DNA from: an uncultured Ruminococcus sp. | GTDB lineage: Bacteria > Bacillota > Clostridia > Oscillospirales > Ruminococcaceae | Length of the DNA: 43,409 nt | Direction of reading: 5' to 3' | Assembly: GCA_900752785.1 (NCBI GenBank) | Contig: CAADWP010000082.1 | Coordinates: 1-43,409 of the forward strand | Shown: positions 33,884-43,209 of the stretch, piece after piece | Numbering within the stretch: position 1 is the first letter of the stretch | Layout of the letters: each line of letters starts with the position of its first letter | Position numbers and translations under genes: made by a program | Notes under the pieces: generated by a model | Database searches by the model: none | Told to the model about the DNA's origin: nothing | Seen by the model: only the letters and a program-made list of their open reading frames with translations

Positions 33884-34738
33884 TCATTTTATTGGTCTGC
33901 AAAGCTTTCGGCAAAGCGATTCATGAAATGAATTTCCGATGAGATCTATAAATTTTATAACGTTCCTGCCTCGGCTTATCTCGATCGATTCGTTTTCATA
34001 AAGATTTATATGAAGACCGCCGTCCACATTTATCACCATGCAATCATTTCCGGAAGTTTTTGGGGTCAGTCTTAACCTGCGACCTGCCGAGAAAAGCGTT
34101 GTTCTTGAAAAAAGCGAATGAGGACAAATAAGCGTCATTTCAATACACTGGAGATCGGGCTCGATTATCGGACCGCCTGCCGAAAGCGAGTAAGCTGTCG
34201 AGCCTGACGGCGTACTGAACAGAACTCCGTCCGCGCGATATTTCCCAACAAGATAACCGTCCGAAAACACCTCGAAATCGCAGATACGAAAGCTTCCCGA
34301 CCTTGCAGATACCTCGTTGAGAGCGGTATAAATTTCATTTCCGTCTTTTCCGTGATAAACTATATCGAGGGTCATTCGCTCTGATATTTCGTAATTTTCC
34401 GATTTAAGCTGGCTCAGCTTATCAAGCTGATCTGCTTCAAGTCCTGCCATAAAACCGAGAGTCCCGGTATTTATTCCAAGAAGCTTTGTATCAGTACCCA
34501 TAAGCAGCTTTGCACAGCGCAAAATCGTTCCGTCTCCGCCTATTGCAAGAAAAACGTCGGCAGTACGCGCAGATTCAGTTATATCCTCAAAAATTACAAA
34601 AGGCTTATCGGCAAATTCTTTTTTAAATTCTCCGCTGACGCACACTTCAATTCCCGAGAAATGAAGTGATTCACACGCCTCTCTTGCACAAGCAAGTGCA
34701 TTGGGTTTCTGAAAATTCGGGTACAATGCTGCTCTCAT
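33884..34738 (-). CDS. nadK: NAD kinase
   Basis: The 284-residue enzyme makes NADP from NAD and ATP. The nucleotide motif GGDGTILRCAKLL lies near 68-80, followed by GINTGTLGFMAGL and ALNEVSARSG. TPSGSTAYSLSAGGPII near 176-192 completes the catalytic core. Length is standard. AAGGAGT precedes the ATG. The tlyA-nadK-argR-recN order is common in clostridia. Secure. Confidence 0.96.
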   Translation of the reverse strand: MRAALYPNFQKPNALACAREACESLHFSGIEVCVSGEFKKEFADKPFVIFEDITESARTADVFLAIGGDGTILRCAKLLMGTDTKLLGINTGTLGFMAGLEADQLDKLSQLKSENYEISERMTLDIVYHGKDGNEIYTALNEVSARSGSFRICDFEVFSDGYLVGKYRADGVLFSTPSGSTAYSLSAGGPIIEPDLQCIEMTLICPHSLFSRTTLFSAGRRLRLTPKTSGNDCMVINVDGGLHINLYENESIEISRGRNVIKFIDLIGNSFHESLCRKLCRPIK

Positions 34739-34765
34739 AAAAAACTCCTTAATTATAAGCGCTGT

Positions 34766-35551
34766 CTAAAGATTTGAAAACGCTTCTTCTACAAGTTGGC
34801 GAAAATCACGTATTTCCGCATTTTTTTCTATCTTAATAAGATGAACAAGATACTCGATATTTCCGCTTCCGCCCTTCACGGGAGAATAAGTATAATCAGC
34901 GGCATAAAGTCCTGCCGAAGCGCATAATACGTCTATTTGCCTAAGAATTTCCTCATGAATTTTCTTGCTGCGAACAATGCCATGTTTACCTACGTTCTTT
35001 TTTCCCGCTTCAAACTGGGGCTTTATAAGAATGATAGCATCAGCTTCATCTTTAAGAAGCTCGCTGACCTTCGTCAATACCTTTTCCAATGAAATAAAGG
35101 AAACGTCCACAGAAATAAAGTCAGCACAGCCGCCAAACTGCTCCGGTGCAACGTTACGTATATCTGTTCCTTCCATATTTACAACGCGGCTGTCACTTAT
35201 CAAAGATTCCGCAAGCTGACCGTGCCCAACATCTACGGCATATATCCTTGACGCGCCGTTTTTCAGCATAAAATCAGTGAATCCACCCGTTGACGCTCCG
35301 ATGTCAATACATTTCTTTCCAATAAAAGACAGGTGAAATACGTCAAAAGCCTTTTCCAGCTTTAAAGCTCCCCGTCCAACATATACCTCGTTTTCTGAGG
35401 AAGATATCACGTCAAGAAAGTTAACCTCAGATGATGCTTTTTTTGCGACAACTCCGTTTACCGTAACGCTGCCCGATTCAATCATTTCCTTTGCTCTGCT
35501 GCGGCTCCGGGCAATCCCGCGTGAGACAAGCTCCGCGTCAAGCCTTGCCAT
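34766..35551 (-). CDS. tlyA: TlyA-family rRNA methyltransferase / hemolysin-like
   Basis: The 261-residue protein has an S4 RNA-binding domain (MARLDAELVSRGIARSRSRA, 1-60) and an FtsJ-type methyltransferase with SAM motif CIDIGASTGGFTDFML near 82-97. In mycobacteria TlyA 2'-O-methylates rRNA; the role in Firmicutes (YqxC) is less clear. The start overlaps dxs by 14 nt, with GGGAGGAG inside dxs. The dxs-tlyA pairing is conserved. Secure family. Confidence 0.95.
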   Translation of the reverse strand: MARLDAELVSRGIARSRSRAKEMIESGSVTVNGVVAKKASSEVNFLDVISSSENEVYVGRGALKLEKAFDVFHLSFIGKKCIDIGASTGGFTDFMLKNGASRIYAVDVGHGQLAESLISDSRVVNMEGTDIRNVAPEQFGGCADFISVDVSFISLEKVLTKVSELLKDEADAIILIKPQFEAGKKNVGKHGIVRSKKIHEEILRQIDVLCASAGLYAADYTYSPVKGGSGNIEYLVHLIKIEKNAEIRDFRQLVEEAFSNL

Positions 35552-37436
35552 TTTTTTCGCTCCTCCCGAGAATATGATCCTTCATTTTTTCAGCGGTAAG
35601 CCCGAGTTGTTCCAGACATATCTGCACTGATGCGTGTTTTACAAAATCATTAGCCGTAACGCGGCTATAATCACCGCTGTAGGAGTGTTCCGCAAGAATT
35701 TCTCCAATTTTTTCTGAAATGCTGCCGTCAGACATAGATTCCTCGAAAAATACTATGCGTTTATATCCCTCAATCTCACCTACAATATCTCGGTTTATCG
35801 GATAAATTTTTGTAAGCTTGAGCAGATCGCAGATTACTCCCATATCTCTGAGCATTTTCTGAGCTTTGTACGCCTCATTGTATATTCTGCCGTATGTTAT
35901 TATCAGGGTATCGCTGTTGTTTTCATGAACAAAAAGATATTCGGTATTAAAATAATGACAATTGCAGGAAGCTTCCTCTCCTCCTCTTGGATACCTTATG
36001 GCAGAAAGTCCTTTATCGGTATACAGTGCTTTTTGCAAGCACATTTTAAGCTCCTCATAACACGACGGAGAATATATTACCGTATTGGGTATTGTCGCAA
36101 GCATGGGAACATCAAGAAGTCCCTGATGCGTCTCTCCGTCTTCGCCGACTATTCCTGCGCGATCAATTCCAAGAACCATATGAAGCTTACCAATTGCAAT
36201 ATCATGTACAAGCTGATCGTAGGCACGCTGTAAAAATGTCGAATATACAGCAAACACGGGAATCTGCCCCATCGAAGCAAGTCCGCCTGCGAACGTAACG
36301 GCATGCTGCTCGGCAATTCCCACGTCATAAAAGCGTTCAGGGAATTGTTTGTGAAAAAACTGAAGTCCCGTACCAAATTTCATAGCAGCTGTTATTGCAC
36401 AAATACGTTTGTCCTTTTCCGCAAGCTTCACAAGCTCCTTACCAAAAACGGTCGAATAGCACTCGTCAGCAGAAACCTCCGGATTTCCCGTAATAACATC
36501 AAATTTAGATATACCATGGTACTCTCCGGGATTATTTTCCGCCGGCATATAACCTTTTCCCTTAACTGTTTTAACATGAATAAAAACAGGTCTGTGAAAA
36601 GATTTAGCCATTCTCATTACTTCGTCAAGCTCCTCAAGATTATGTCCGTTGACAGGTCCGAGATATATAAAACCCATATCCTCAAAAAGATTGCTTTGTT
36701 CAAGGATCTTGTATTTCACTGAATCCTTGACGAATTTAATACCCTTTGACATATCGTCGCCAACGATCGGGATCCTGCCCAGAAGCTTTTCAACAGCCCG
36801 CTTTGTATTAAGGTATTCCTCGGTATTCCGCAGATTTGTCAGATACTTTGACAAAGCTCCCACACTTTTGGAAATCGACATTTTATTATCGTTCAGGATC
36901 ACGATAAGATTGCTTTGACTGTCTCTTCCAACGTTATTCATTGCTTCGTAGAACATACCTCCGGTCATAGCTCCATCGCCGATTATTGCAACAGCATAGT
37001 TATCCTTGCCCTGAAGCTTCATTGCCTCGGCAATACCGCAGGCTACAGATACCGACGTACTGCTGTGACCGCTGATAAATGTGTCATGAACAGACTCATC
37101 CGGCTTGGGGAAACCAGAAATACCGCCATTTTGGCGCAATGTTGAAAATTGTTCCAATCTGCCGGTAAGTATCTTATGAGTATAAGACTGATGACCGACA
37201 TCCCATATTATTTTGTCATCCGGAGAGCTGAAATTTCGATGTATCGACATTGTAAGCTCAACGACGCCAAGATTTGAAGCAAGATGACCACCGTTTTTAG
37301 AAACAGTCGAGATAAGTAATCCACGTATATCGCTGCAAAGCTGACCGCACTGCTTGACCGAAAGTCCCTTTAAATCCTCGGGAAGCGCAAGCTCTGAGAG
37401 TACAACTCTTTTTTCTGTATTTATATTTTCCTTCAT
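35538..37436 (-). CDS. dxs: 1-deoxy-D-xylulose-5-phosphate synthase
   Basis: The 632-residue thiamine-diphosphate enzyme starts the non-mevalonate isoprenoid pathway from pyruvate and glyceraldehyde 3-phosphate. Features are DVGHQSYTHKILTGR near 82, FISGHSSTSVS, the ThDP/Mg motif GDGAMTGG near 156, and the transketolase half with DVGIAEQHAVTFAGG near 370 and IDRAGIVGEDGETHQG near 430. ATG 37436 is chosen over TTG 37442. Neither has a clear ribosome-binding site; a small hairpin AACTT-CGC-AAGTT sits just before them. Its neighbour ispA uses the downstream product. Secure. Confidence 0.96.
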   Translation of the reverse strand: MKENINTEKRVVLSELALPEDLKGLSVKQCGQLCSDIRGLLISTVSKNGGHLASNLGVVELTMSIHRNFSSPDDKIIWDVGHQSYTHKILTGRLEQFSTLRQNGGISGFPKPDESVHDTFISGHSSTSVSVACGIAEAMKLQGKDNYAVAIIGDGAMTGGMFYEAMNNVGRDSQSNLIVILNDNKMSISKSVGALSKYLTNLRNTEEYLNTKRAVEKLLGRIPIVGDDMSKGIKFVKDSVKYKILEQSNLFEDMGFIYLGPVNGHNLEELDEVMRMAKSFHRPVFIHVKTVKGKGYMPAENNPGEYHGISKFDVITGNPEVSADECYSTVFGKELVKLAEKDKRICAITAAMKFGTGLQFFHKQFPERFYDVGIAEQHAVTFAGGLASMGQIPVFAVYSTFLQRAYDQLVHDIAIGKLHMVLGIDRAGIVGEDGETHQGLLDVPMLATIPNTVIYSPSCYEELKMCLQKALYTDKGLSAIRYPRGGEEASCNCHYFNTEYLFVHENNSDTLIITYGRIYNEAYKAQKMLRDMGVICDLLKLTKIYPINRDIVGEIEGYKRIVFFEESMSDGSISEKIGEILAEHSYSGDYSRVTANDFVKHASVQICLEQLGLTAEKMKDHILGRSEKNGKA

Positions 37437-37500
37437 TTTCAACTTGCGAAGTTTTGCACCGATAGTAAAAATACCGAAAATCTAACTCCGCAGCTCCTTT

Positions 37501-38391
37501 TTATTTTTTTCTGTTTAAAAGCATTTCAGTAAGGTCGCGCAGGAACTCGCTTCCTCCCGCTTTTATAAGGTTTTCAACAGCCTGCTGTGTGACTTCGTTG
37601 GCAATTTGCTGAGCTTTTTTTACGCCGTAAAGAGTAACAAAGGTAGTCTTATTTTCTTCCGCGTCGCTTCCCACAGGCTTGCCAAGCTCCTCGGTAGTAC
37701 TCGTAACATCCAGTATATCGTCAATTATCTGGAAAGCAAGTCCCAAATTGTAGCCATACTCCACGGCCGACTTGACAACGCTTTCGTCAACACCTGCGCA
37801 TATGCAGCCCATAGCGCATGAAACCGATATTAATTCTCCCGTTTTGTGCCGATACATATTACGGAGATTTTCCTCGTCAACATCGCTGAGCTTCTCGTTT
37901 TCCATATCAATGACTTGTCCGCCTATCATTCCGTTTTTTCCGACAGCTTTTGCCAGACGGGAAATGATCTTCACCTTTTCGGCGTCGGTAAGAGCAGCAT
38001 CGTCAGCAATGATCTCAAACGGCAAAACAGAAAGCGCGTCGCCCGCTAAAATTGCCGTTGCTTCGTCAAAAGCCTTATGACATGACGGCATACCGCGGCG
38101 AAAATCATCATTGTCCATAGCCGGAAGATCGTCATGAATAAGCGAAAACGTATGTATCATTTCAATAGCACACGCCGGAGCTGCCGCTCTTCTGTAATCG
38201 CCTCCGAGCGCCTCGCAAAAGGCATATACAAGCACAGGACGAATACGCTTTCCTCCTGCTTTTAGAGAATAATTCATGGCGTCAGTCAGTTTCTTCTGAG
38301 CTTCTTCAGTAATACTATTGTATTTTTCCAGATTTTTCTCAGTAAATTCAATATAAGAAGAAAGCTTTTCCTTAAAATCGTTCATAAGCAT
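37501..38391 (-). CDS. ispA: Farnesyl/geranyl diphosphate synthase
   Basis: The 296-residue prenyl transferase joins isopentenyl units to allylic diphosphates. The first Asp-rich motif is in HDDLPAMDNDDFRRG (near 91-105) and the second is DDILDV near 227. KAGGKRIRPVL near 44 is typical of the short-chain IspA type. Two ATGs (38391, 38385) are possible and neither has a strong ribosome-binding site. It lies between xseB and dxs, as in Bacillus. Secure. Confidence 0.95.
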   Translation of the reverse strand: MLMNDFKEKLSSYIEFTEKNLEKYNSITEEAQKKLTDAMNYSLKAGGKRIRPVLVYAFCEALGGDYRRAAAPACAIEMIHTFSLIHDDLPAMDNDDFRRGMPSCHKAFDEATAILAGDALSVLPFEIIADDAALTDAEKVKIISRLAKAVGKNGMIGGQVIDMENEKLSDVDEENLRNMYRHKTGELISVSCAMGCICAGVDESVVKSAVEYGYNLGLAFQIIDDILDVTSTTEELGKPVGSDAEENKTTFVTLYGVKKAQQIANEVTQQAVENLIKAGGSEFLRDLTEMLLNRKK

Positions 38392-38404
38392 TTTTTACGG
38401 TCTT

Positions 38405-38590
38405 TCAGCCGTTATCCTCCGTTATTTTTATCTGAGCCTCATCAAGCTGCTTTCTGCAAAAGGCTAACAATTTAACGCCCTCTCCATACAGTTCGACTGC
38501 CTTTTCAAGCGGTACGTCACCCTTTTCAAGCTCAGCAGCTATTTTTCCGAGTCTCGTCATATTTTCCTCAAATGAAATTTTTTCGTCCAT
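38405..38590 (-). CDS. xseB: Exodeoxyribonuclease VII small subunit
   Basis: The 61-residue helical protein has the family signature SFEENMTRLGKIAAELEKGDVPLEKAVELYGEG. It binds the C-terminal part of XseA. It is somewhat shorter than the common 75-80 residues. It begins 4 nt after xseA. The GGTGAG ribosome-binding site is adequate. Secure by sequence and position. Confidence 0.93.
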   Translation of the reverse strand: MDEKISFEENMTRLGKIAAELEKGDVPLEKAVELYGEGVKLLAFCRKQLDEAQIKITEDNG

Positions 38591-38594
38591 TTTC

Positions 38595-39785
38595 TCACCA
38601 TTTTTTTAATATTTCAGCTTCAGCTCCGCCGCTTCCGAAGCGTATCTCAATATGATCTCCCTCATGAATCGAAAGCGATCTGCTGAGCAGCTCTCCGTCC
38701 TTATAAACAAGAGAATAACCGCGGGAAAGCACCTTCAGCGGACTAAGCGCTTCAAGCTTCGCTGCCTTTTCGGCAATAACCGAATTCAATCTGTCTATAT
38801 ATCTGACAAAAGCCGTCTTCAAAGCTTTTTCAGAGGAGATTATTTTTTCATTGTTAAGCTTTAGACGATTTTTAGGAGACTGTGCTATAATTCTTGCGTT
38901 CATCCCTATAAAACTGTCAGCTGCTTTGTCAAGGATTGAAATCGCCGACTGCTCTATGCGTCTGTCCAAAATATCTATCCTATCGCGAATAGATTCAATA
39001 GACGGGGCAACAAGCTCAGCTGCTGCCGAAGGAGTAGGGGCACGCATATCAGCAGTAAGATCGGCAATACTGAAATCCGTTTCATGACCGACTGCCGAAA
39101 TAACGGGAACTTTACAGTTAAATATCGCGTAAGCGACCTTTTCGGTATTAAAAGCGCTGAGATCCTCCGCAGAACCGCCGCCTCGCCCCACAATAATTAC
39201 GTCGCAGCCTGCATTTTCAGCTTTAATAATACCGCGGCAAATAGAATCGGGAGCTTCATCTCCCTGCACAAGAGCGTTTACGGCATAAATTTCTCCGATC
39301 GGGTATCTCCTGCTGAGAACGTTGATAATATCCCTTACGGCAGCTCCGCTAAGAGAAGTAACGGCACCGATCTTTCGCGGCATTACAGGCAGTGTGCGTT
39401 TGTGCAGCGTATCGAAAAGTCCTGCCGCAGCAAGCTTTTTTTTCAATTGCTCAAAAGCAGCACTTGCTTTTCCTGCACCCTCGGGAATTATGTCGCTGAC
39501 ATAAAGCTGATATACGCCGTCTCGCTCAAAAATTGAAATATTTCCCGAAACCACAACGGACATACCGTCCTCCGGCATAAATTTCAGCCTTGAAGCAGCC
39601 TGCGCAAACATAACCGCCTTTATCGAGCTTTCAGAATCCTTGAGTGTAAAATACATATGACCGCTTCTGTAATGACAAACGAAATCAAAAATTTCTCCTC
39701 TGACCATTACTCCCTGAAGGTTACGGTCTCCTTTAAGGATAAATCCTATATATTTATTGATCTGTGAAACTGTAATTACAGGCAT
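38595..39785 (-). CDS. xseA: Exodeoxyribonuclease VII large subunit
   Basis: The 396-residue nuclease subunit has an N-terminal OB fold (VSQINKYIGFILKGDRNLQGVMVRGEI) and the catalytic domain with GAVTSLSGAAVRDI near 145, VGRGGGSAEDLSAFN near 197 and AVGHETDFSIADLTADMRAPTP near 230. A coiled coil follows (about 265-350). It degrades single-stranded DNA. Its ATG shares a base with the upstream stop (TAATG). Secure. Confidence 0.96.
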   Translation of the reverse strand: MPVITVSQINKYIGFILKGDRNLQGVMVRGEIFDFVCHYRSGHMYFTLKDSESSIKAVMFAQAASRLKFMPEDGMSVVVSGNISIFERDGVYQLYVSDIIPEGAGKASAAFEQLKKKLAAAGLFDTLHKRTLPVMPRKIGAVTSLSGAAVRDIINVLSRRYPIGEIYAVNALVQGDEAPDSICRGIIKAENAGCDVIIVGRGGGSAEDLSAFNTEKVAYAIFNCKVPVISAVGHETDFSIADLTADMRAPTPSAAAELVAPSIESIRDRIDILDRRIEQSAISILDKAADSFIGMNARIIAQSPKNRLKLNNEKIISSEKALKTAFVRYIDRLNSVIAEKAAKLEALSPLKVLSRGYSLVYKDGELLSRSLSIHEGDHIEIRFGSGGAEAEILKKW

Positions 39786-40741
39786 TATTTTTCTCCCGAA
39801 AATTTAAAATAAGCATAAATAGCAACCCCTGCCGCATTATCACAGGAAAACTCAGGTTTAGCAAAATATGCTCCCGGGAAATGGGAAATTATCCTGTCCC
39901 TGATGATAACATCAGACATAACGCCGCCTGCATAGATCAGCGGCAGATCTCCATATTCCCGAACCGCATAAGAGGTCATATCAGTAATTGTCTCCGCAAA
40001 GAAATCAAGACAGTATGCCGCAATATTTTCAGGTTTCTCAGCGCTTTGAAGCATTGCCCTGCACTTATTTTCAACACCTGACAGACTGCAATTTCCATTT
40101 CTAAGAACCGATCTGACCTTAAAATGCTTATCGGCTCTCAGAGCAAGCTTTTCAAGCTCACGACCGCATGGAAATTTCAGCCCGAGCATTACGCCTACTC
40201 TATCGACAGCCTGTCCGGCTTTTAAATCAAGAGACGTACCGATTTCAGCAATATTCAGTACAATCTCCTCATCGGGGCTGCACAGCAGACAATCGGTCGT
40301 TCCTCCGCTTACATGAAAAGCGATAAACCGCTGCTTCACAAGGTCAAGCCTGTCCGCAGAATAAAGTGCCGCAAGGATATGCCCCACCTGATGAGATGTA
40401 GTGTACATGGGGATTTTCTCAATTGCCGCAAGGGAACGTGCAAAGCCTTCTCCGCAAAGGAAGCATGGCATATACGACCCCTCCATATTTCTTGGACGAA
40501 CGGAAGCCGCTATTGCTCTCGGTAATTCCAATTGATTATTTTCAAAAAGCTGCCCAATCATTTCCGGAAGCTGCTTTGTATGATGAAAAACAGCGTCGCT
40601 CTGGCGGAGACCAAGCTCGCCTTCTTTTACGGGAAGCAGCTTTTTCGCCTGATAAATTTTATTTTCGCCACTGACATAGACAGCCGCGGAGGTCGTATAA
40701 TTGCTGGTATCAATTCCCAGAAACTCAGCCGTTTTCTTCAT
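39785..40741 (-). CDS. TsaD/Kae1-like ASKHA protein (paralogue)
   Basis: The 318-residue protein resembles TsaD, the enzyme that adds threonylcarbamoyl to tRNA A37. The metal pair is in TSHQVGH (H117, H121). The nucleotide region has HVSGGTTD near 143 (TsaD usually SGGHT), YAGGVMSD, and a late Asp in CDNAAG. It opens LGIDTSNYTTSAAVY, whereas TsaD has IETSCDET. These differences mark the divergent clostridial paralogue often called O-sialoglycoprotein endopeptidase, distinct from the housekeeping TsaD expected elsewhere with tsaB/tsaE. It takes the place of folD in the nusB-xseA string and overlaps nusB by 17 nt. The start is chosen by homology, since no ribosome-binding site is clear. Role unknown. 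Confidence 0.8.
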   Translation of the reverse strand: MKKTAEFLGIDTSNYTTSAAVYVSGENKIYQAKKLLPVKEGELGLRQSDAVFHHTKQLPEMIGQLFENNQLELPRAIAASVRPRNMEGSYMPCFLCGEGFARSLAAIEKIPMYTTSHQVGHILAALYSADRLDLVKQRFIAFHVSGGTTDCLLCSPDEEIVLNIAEIGTSLDLKAGQAVDRVGVMLGLKFPCGRELEKLALRADKHFKVRSVLRNGNCSLSGVENKCRAMLQSAEKPENIAAYCLDFFAETITDMTSYAVREYGDLPLIYAGGVMSDVIIRDRIISHFPGAYFAKPEFSCDNAAGVAIYAYFKFSGEK

Positions 40742-41141
40742 TTTTCTTTTGAGCATCACGGGAGAACGCGCCAAGAACGCCGTTGATAAAAGACGTATCC
40801 TCCTGATAGGTATATACCATTGAAAGTTTAATAGCCTCGCTGATAGCCGCGTTCATAGGCGTATTATCATCGTAAAGCGATTCATAAAGAGCGATTCTCA
40901 GAATAGCGAGGTTAAGCTTTGAGATCCTCGAAATACTCCTTGTTTTGCTGTAGCCGGAAATTATCTCGTCAAGCTCGGCAGCATGAGAAAGCGTTCCCTC
41001 AACTATTGCTTTTACATCATCGTTCACAGTGATCTCGTCGATCTCCTCGGCAATATCGTAAAGCTCCTGAATATCATCGTCGCGCAGAAGCTGCTCAAAA
41101 ACGATTTTAAAAGCGCTGTCTCTTATTTCACGTCTTGTCAT
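40725..41141 (-). CDS. nusB: Transcription antitermination factor NusB
   Basis: The 138-residue all-helical protein binds boxA RNA with NusE (S10) in rRNA antitermination. Typical segments are TRREIRDSAFKIVFEQLL at the start and SKLNLAILRIALYESLYDDNTPMNAAISEAIKLS near 72-105, plus FINGVLGAF. AAGGAGT precedes the ATG. It follows asp23, as in many Firmicutes. Secure. Confidence 0.95.
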   Translation of the reverse strand: MTRREIRDSAFKIVFEQLLRDDDIQELYDIAEEIDEITVNDDVKAIVEGTLSHAAELDEIISGYSKTRSISRISKLNLAILRIALYESLYDDNTPMNAAISEAIKLSMVYTYQEDTSFINGVLGAFSRDAQKKNEENG

Positions 41142-41172
41142 TTTTTTACTCCTTAAATTTTTAGCTGATTAA

Positions 41173-41508
41173 TTAAGCGAATGAAACTCCGCTGACGTTC
41201 ACATTGACTCTTGCCACGGTAACGCCTGTCATATTCTGGACATTTTCCTTGACCGACGACTGTACCTCCTGAGCAACTTCACAAGCCTTTTCCCCGCTTT
41301 TTATAACAATGTTCACGTCAATAGCGGCTACATCTCCGATCATACTTATTTTTATCGGACCGTTTTTTCTGATTTTGCTCATCTTACTGACCTCGCCGCT
41401 CAATGCCGCTACTCCCTTGACATCGAGAGCAGCGAGCTTTGAAACGGTAACAATAACATCGTCTGATATTTTAAGACTGCTTTTCGCAGATTCTTTTACA
41501 ACATCCAT
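41173..41508 (-). CDS. Asp23/Gls24-family envelope stress protein (YqhY-like)
   Basis: The 111-residue protein has the family pattern KISDDVIVTVSKLAALDVKGVAAL, a central acidic/hydrophobic strand set IDVNIVIKSGEKACEVAQEVQSSVKENVQNMTG and a C-terminal VARVNVNVSGVSF. YqhY of Bacillus sits between accC and nusB and affects acetyl-CoA carboxylase; here accBC are absent. It has its own promoter and GGAGG ribosome-binding site. Family secure. Confidence 0.93.
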   Translation of the reverse strand: MDVVKESAKSSLKISDDVIVTVSKLAALDVKGVAALSGEVSKMSKIRKNGPIKISMIGDVAAIDVNIVIKSGEKACEVAQEVQSSVKENVQNMTGVTVARVNVNVSGVSFA

Positions 41509-41585
41509 TTTTAACCTCCGATTTATAAAATAAGAGCATTGAAAATATTTTTTAACAAAGTGCCGTTAAATATTCCCACATTTAT

Positions 41586-41614
41586 ATTATACCAAAAAAA
41601 TCCGATAAGTTCAA
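41586..41614 (-). promoter_or_regulatory. Sigma-A promoter of the asp23-nusB-xse-isp-dxs string
   Basis: The minus strand has TTGAAC (41609-41614), a 17-nt spacer ending TTTGG and TATAAT (41586-41591, extended -10). It starts right after the spoIIIAH stop, which separates the sporulation operon from constitutive genes. Confidence 0.82.
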
Positions 41615-42166
41615 CTATTTTACCTCAAAAATTCTAATATTTTCTGCAGGAATTTCTGTTTCACCGAGAATTATCTCTTTTATCGAGGCAGCCTGCGCTC
41701 TGTCCAGACCTTCAGTCTTTACTACTATCTTTGCCGATTCGCCGTCAAGATAAGCAACACAGTCCTCAAATCCCTGCGCTCTGACAAGAGATTCGATCGT
41801 TCCTTCAGATTCAATGAGCTTTGAAACACCCACAGCGTCAATGGCGTTGACCACCATTTCGTCCTCTGTGAGATCGCCTCCGCCAATAATCGTCTGCAAG
41901 GTCTGCACCGCCTCGTCACGATTATTCATTTTGTCAAGACGAGCCTGAGCAAAATAATCCTTAGCTGCGGATACATCTGAATTAACAAATTCCGATTCGC
42001 CGTAATTCATAGACTCGCCCTTGCTTGTTGTGCTCGTCTTCTTGCTTTCTTTTTTCGTAAGACTGGGTGCTGTTGCATAATTTATGTACACTGCCACTGC
42101 CAGCATAAGAGTAAGACAACTCATGATGATTTGCTTTTTTCCAATAATAATTGTTGGTTTTTTCAT
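41615..42166 (-). CDS. spoIIIAH: Stage III sporulation protein AH
   Basis: The 183-residue mother-cell membrane protein pairs with forespore SpoIIQ to form the channel between the two cells. It has a short basic start, one membrane span (about 11-28) and a disordered linker. An extracellular ring-building (YscJ/FliF-like) domain follows from about 100 (NAIDAVGVSKLIESEGTIESLVRAQGFEDCVAYLDGE). GGAGAA precedes the ATG. It is the last gene of the spoIIIA operon, which in Bacillus is read by sigma E. Secure. Confidence 0.95.
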   Translation of the reverse strand: MKKPTIIIGKKQIIMSCLTLMLAVAVYINYATAPSLTKKESKKTSTTSKGESMNYGESEFVNSDVSAAKDYFAQARLDKMNNRDEAVQTLQTIIGGGDLTEDEMVVNAIDAVGVSKLIESEGTIESLVRAQGFEDCVAYLDGESAKIVVKTEGLDRAQAASIKEIILGETEIPAENIRIFEVK

Positions 42167-42193
42167 AAATTTTCTCCTTTCGGCATATAGCCT

Positions 42194-42736
42194 TCATCGT
42201 GCGGCGGTTCCCTCCGCCACATATATTTTTCCTGTTGATATTCCGAGAGCCGCAGAAACTGCACGGTATATCTGTTCCTTAACCGCCGGATTACTACAAC
42301 CGCTGCATATTACTACTGCCCCCTCAATCACGGGAGCTTTTACTGTTTCAATAAGCGCAGATTTATCGCTGCCTCCTCCAATGATCACATATTTCTTCTC
42401 CTCCTCTGTTTTATTTTCTGTTTTGCTGTGCCTGCCTTCGGCAGCATAAACATAGCGCTCGCTGCTTCCGACAGTAAGATAAACCTTAACATTTCCGACG
42501 CCGTTTATATTGCTCAAAAACTTTTCAAGTCTTTTTTCAGTCTCCGAACAATAACTTTCCGCGTCGCTCATATCGGTTACGGAAGCAGACTCAGCGGCAG
42601 CGCTATCATTTTTTTTCTTTTCCGGGATCAGCGACGAGATCATTATAAGAAGAAGTCCTGCAATACCTAAAACGACAACTGCTGTCATCATTTTTTTGTC
42701 CGTTTTCATATTCATGATTTTGTCTGGAATTTTCAT
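42194..42736 (-). CDS. spoIIIAG: Stage III sporulation protein AG
   Basis: The 180-residue protein has one membrane span (about 17-36). Its extracellular domain, from about 62, carries LEKFLSNINGVGNVKVYLTVGSSERYVYA and later VIEGAVVICSGCSNPAVKEQIYRAVSAALGI, which is the RBM ring-building domain that forms the large SpoIIIAG ring. It abuts spoIIIAF without a gap. Secure. Confidence 0.94.
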   Translation of the reverse strand: MKIPDKIMNMKTDKKMMTAVVVLGIAGLLLIMISSLIPEKKKNDSAAAESASVTDMSDAESYCSETEKRLEKFLSNINGVGNVKVYLTVGSSERYVYAAEGRHSKTENKTEEEKKYVIIGGGSDKSALIETVKAPVIEGAVVICSGCSNPAVKEQIYRAVSAALGISTGKIYVAEGTAAR

Positions 42737-43201
42737 TTACTGCTCCTCCCGCTCAACAACTTCCGTTTCAGCTCCAAGACTGTTCCTAACAACCTCAACC
42801 GCCGCTTTAAAATTATCTGCGCTTAATGCTACCCTACTAATAAATATGCCGCCATCCTCAGAAATATTAACTTCTATTTCTATTTTTTCGCATTTGATTC
42901 CCGCAGCAGCAAGCTGCTCACTGAGAACTGCCGAAATATTTTCAGAGACTGTCCTCTTAAGATTTTCGTTATACAGTTCAAGAGAATAACTGTGATCGGG
43001 CGAGTCATAGCGACTCACATCAGGCAGTTCAAGCTCGGAAGCACCGTTTAAAAAAGGCGCAATTACTACTGCCGCAAGCACAAGATTGAGTATAAGCTGT
43101 ATTTGATTTCTAAGTCTTGCTCCGGAAACAAGATTGCCAATTATACTCACGGCAGCCGAAACAATACAAATCGCTATTACTGCGTTTTTAAATTCGTCCA
43201 T
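42737..43201 (-). CDS. spoIIIAF: Stage III sporulation protein AF
   Basis: The 154-residue protein has two N-terminal membrane spans (about 5-24 and 33-52) and a soluble C-terminal part (KRTVSENISAVLSEQLAAAGIKCEKIEIEVNI). The ATG at 43201 is chosen because GGAGG lies 5 nt upstream; the frame is open for 22 more codons inside spoIIIAE. It is a component of the SpoIIIA-SpoIIQ channel. Secure by sequence and position. Confidence 0.93.
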   Translation of the reverse strand: MDEFKNAVIAICIVSAAVSIIGNLVSGARLRNQIQLILNLVLAAVVIAPFLNGASELELPDVSRYDSPDHSYSLELYNENLKRTVSENISAVLSEQLAAAGIKCEKIEIEVNISEDGGIFISRVALSADNFKAAVEVVRNSLGAETEVVEREEQ

Positions 43202-43209
43202 TATACCTC

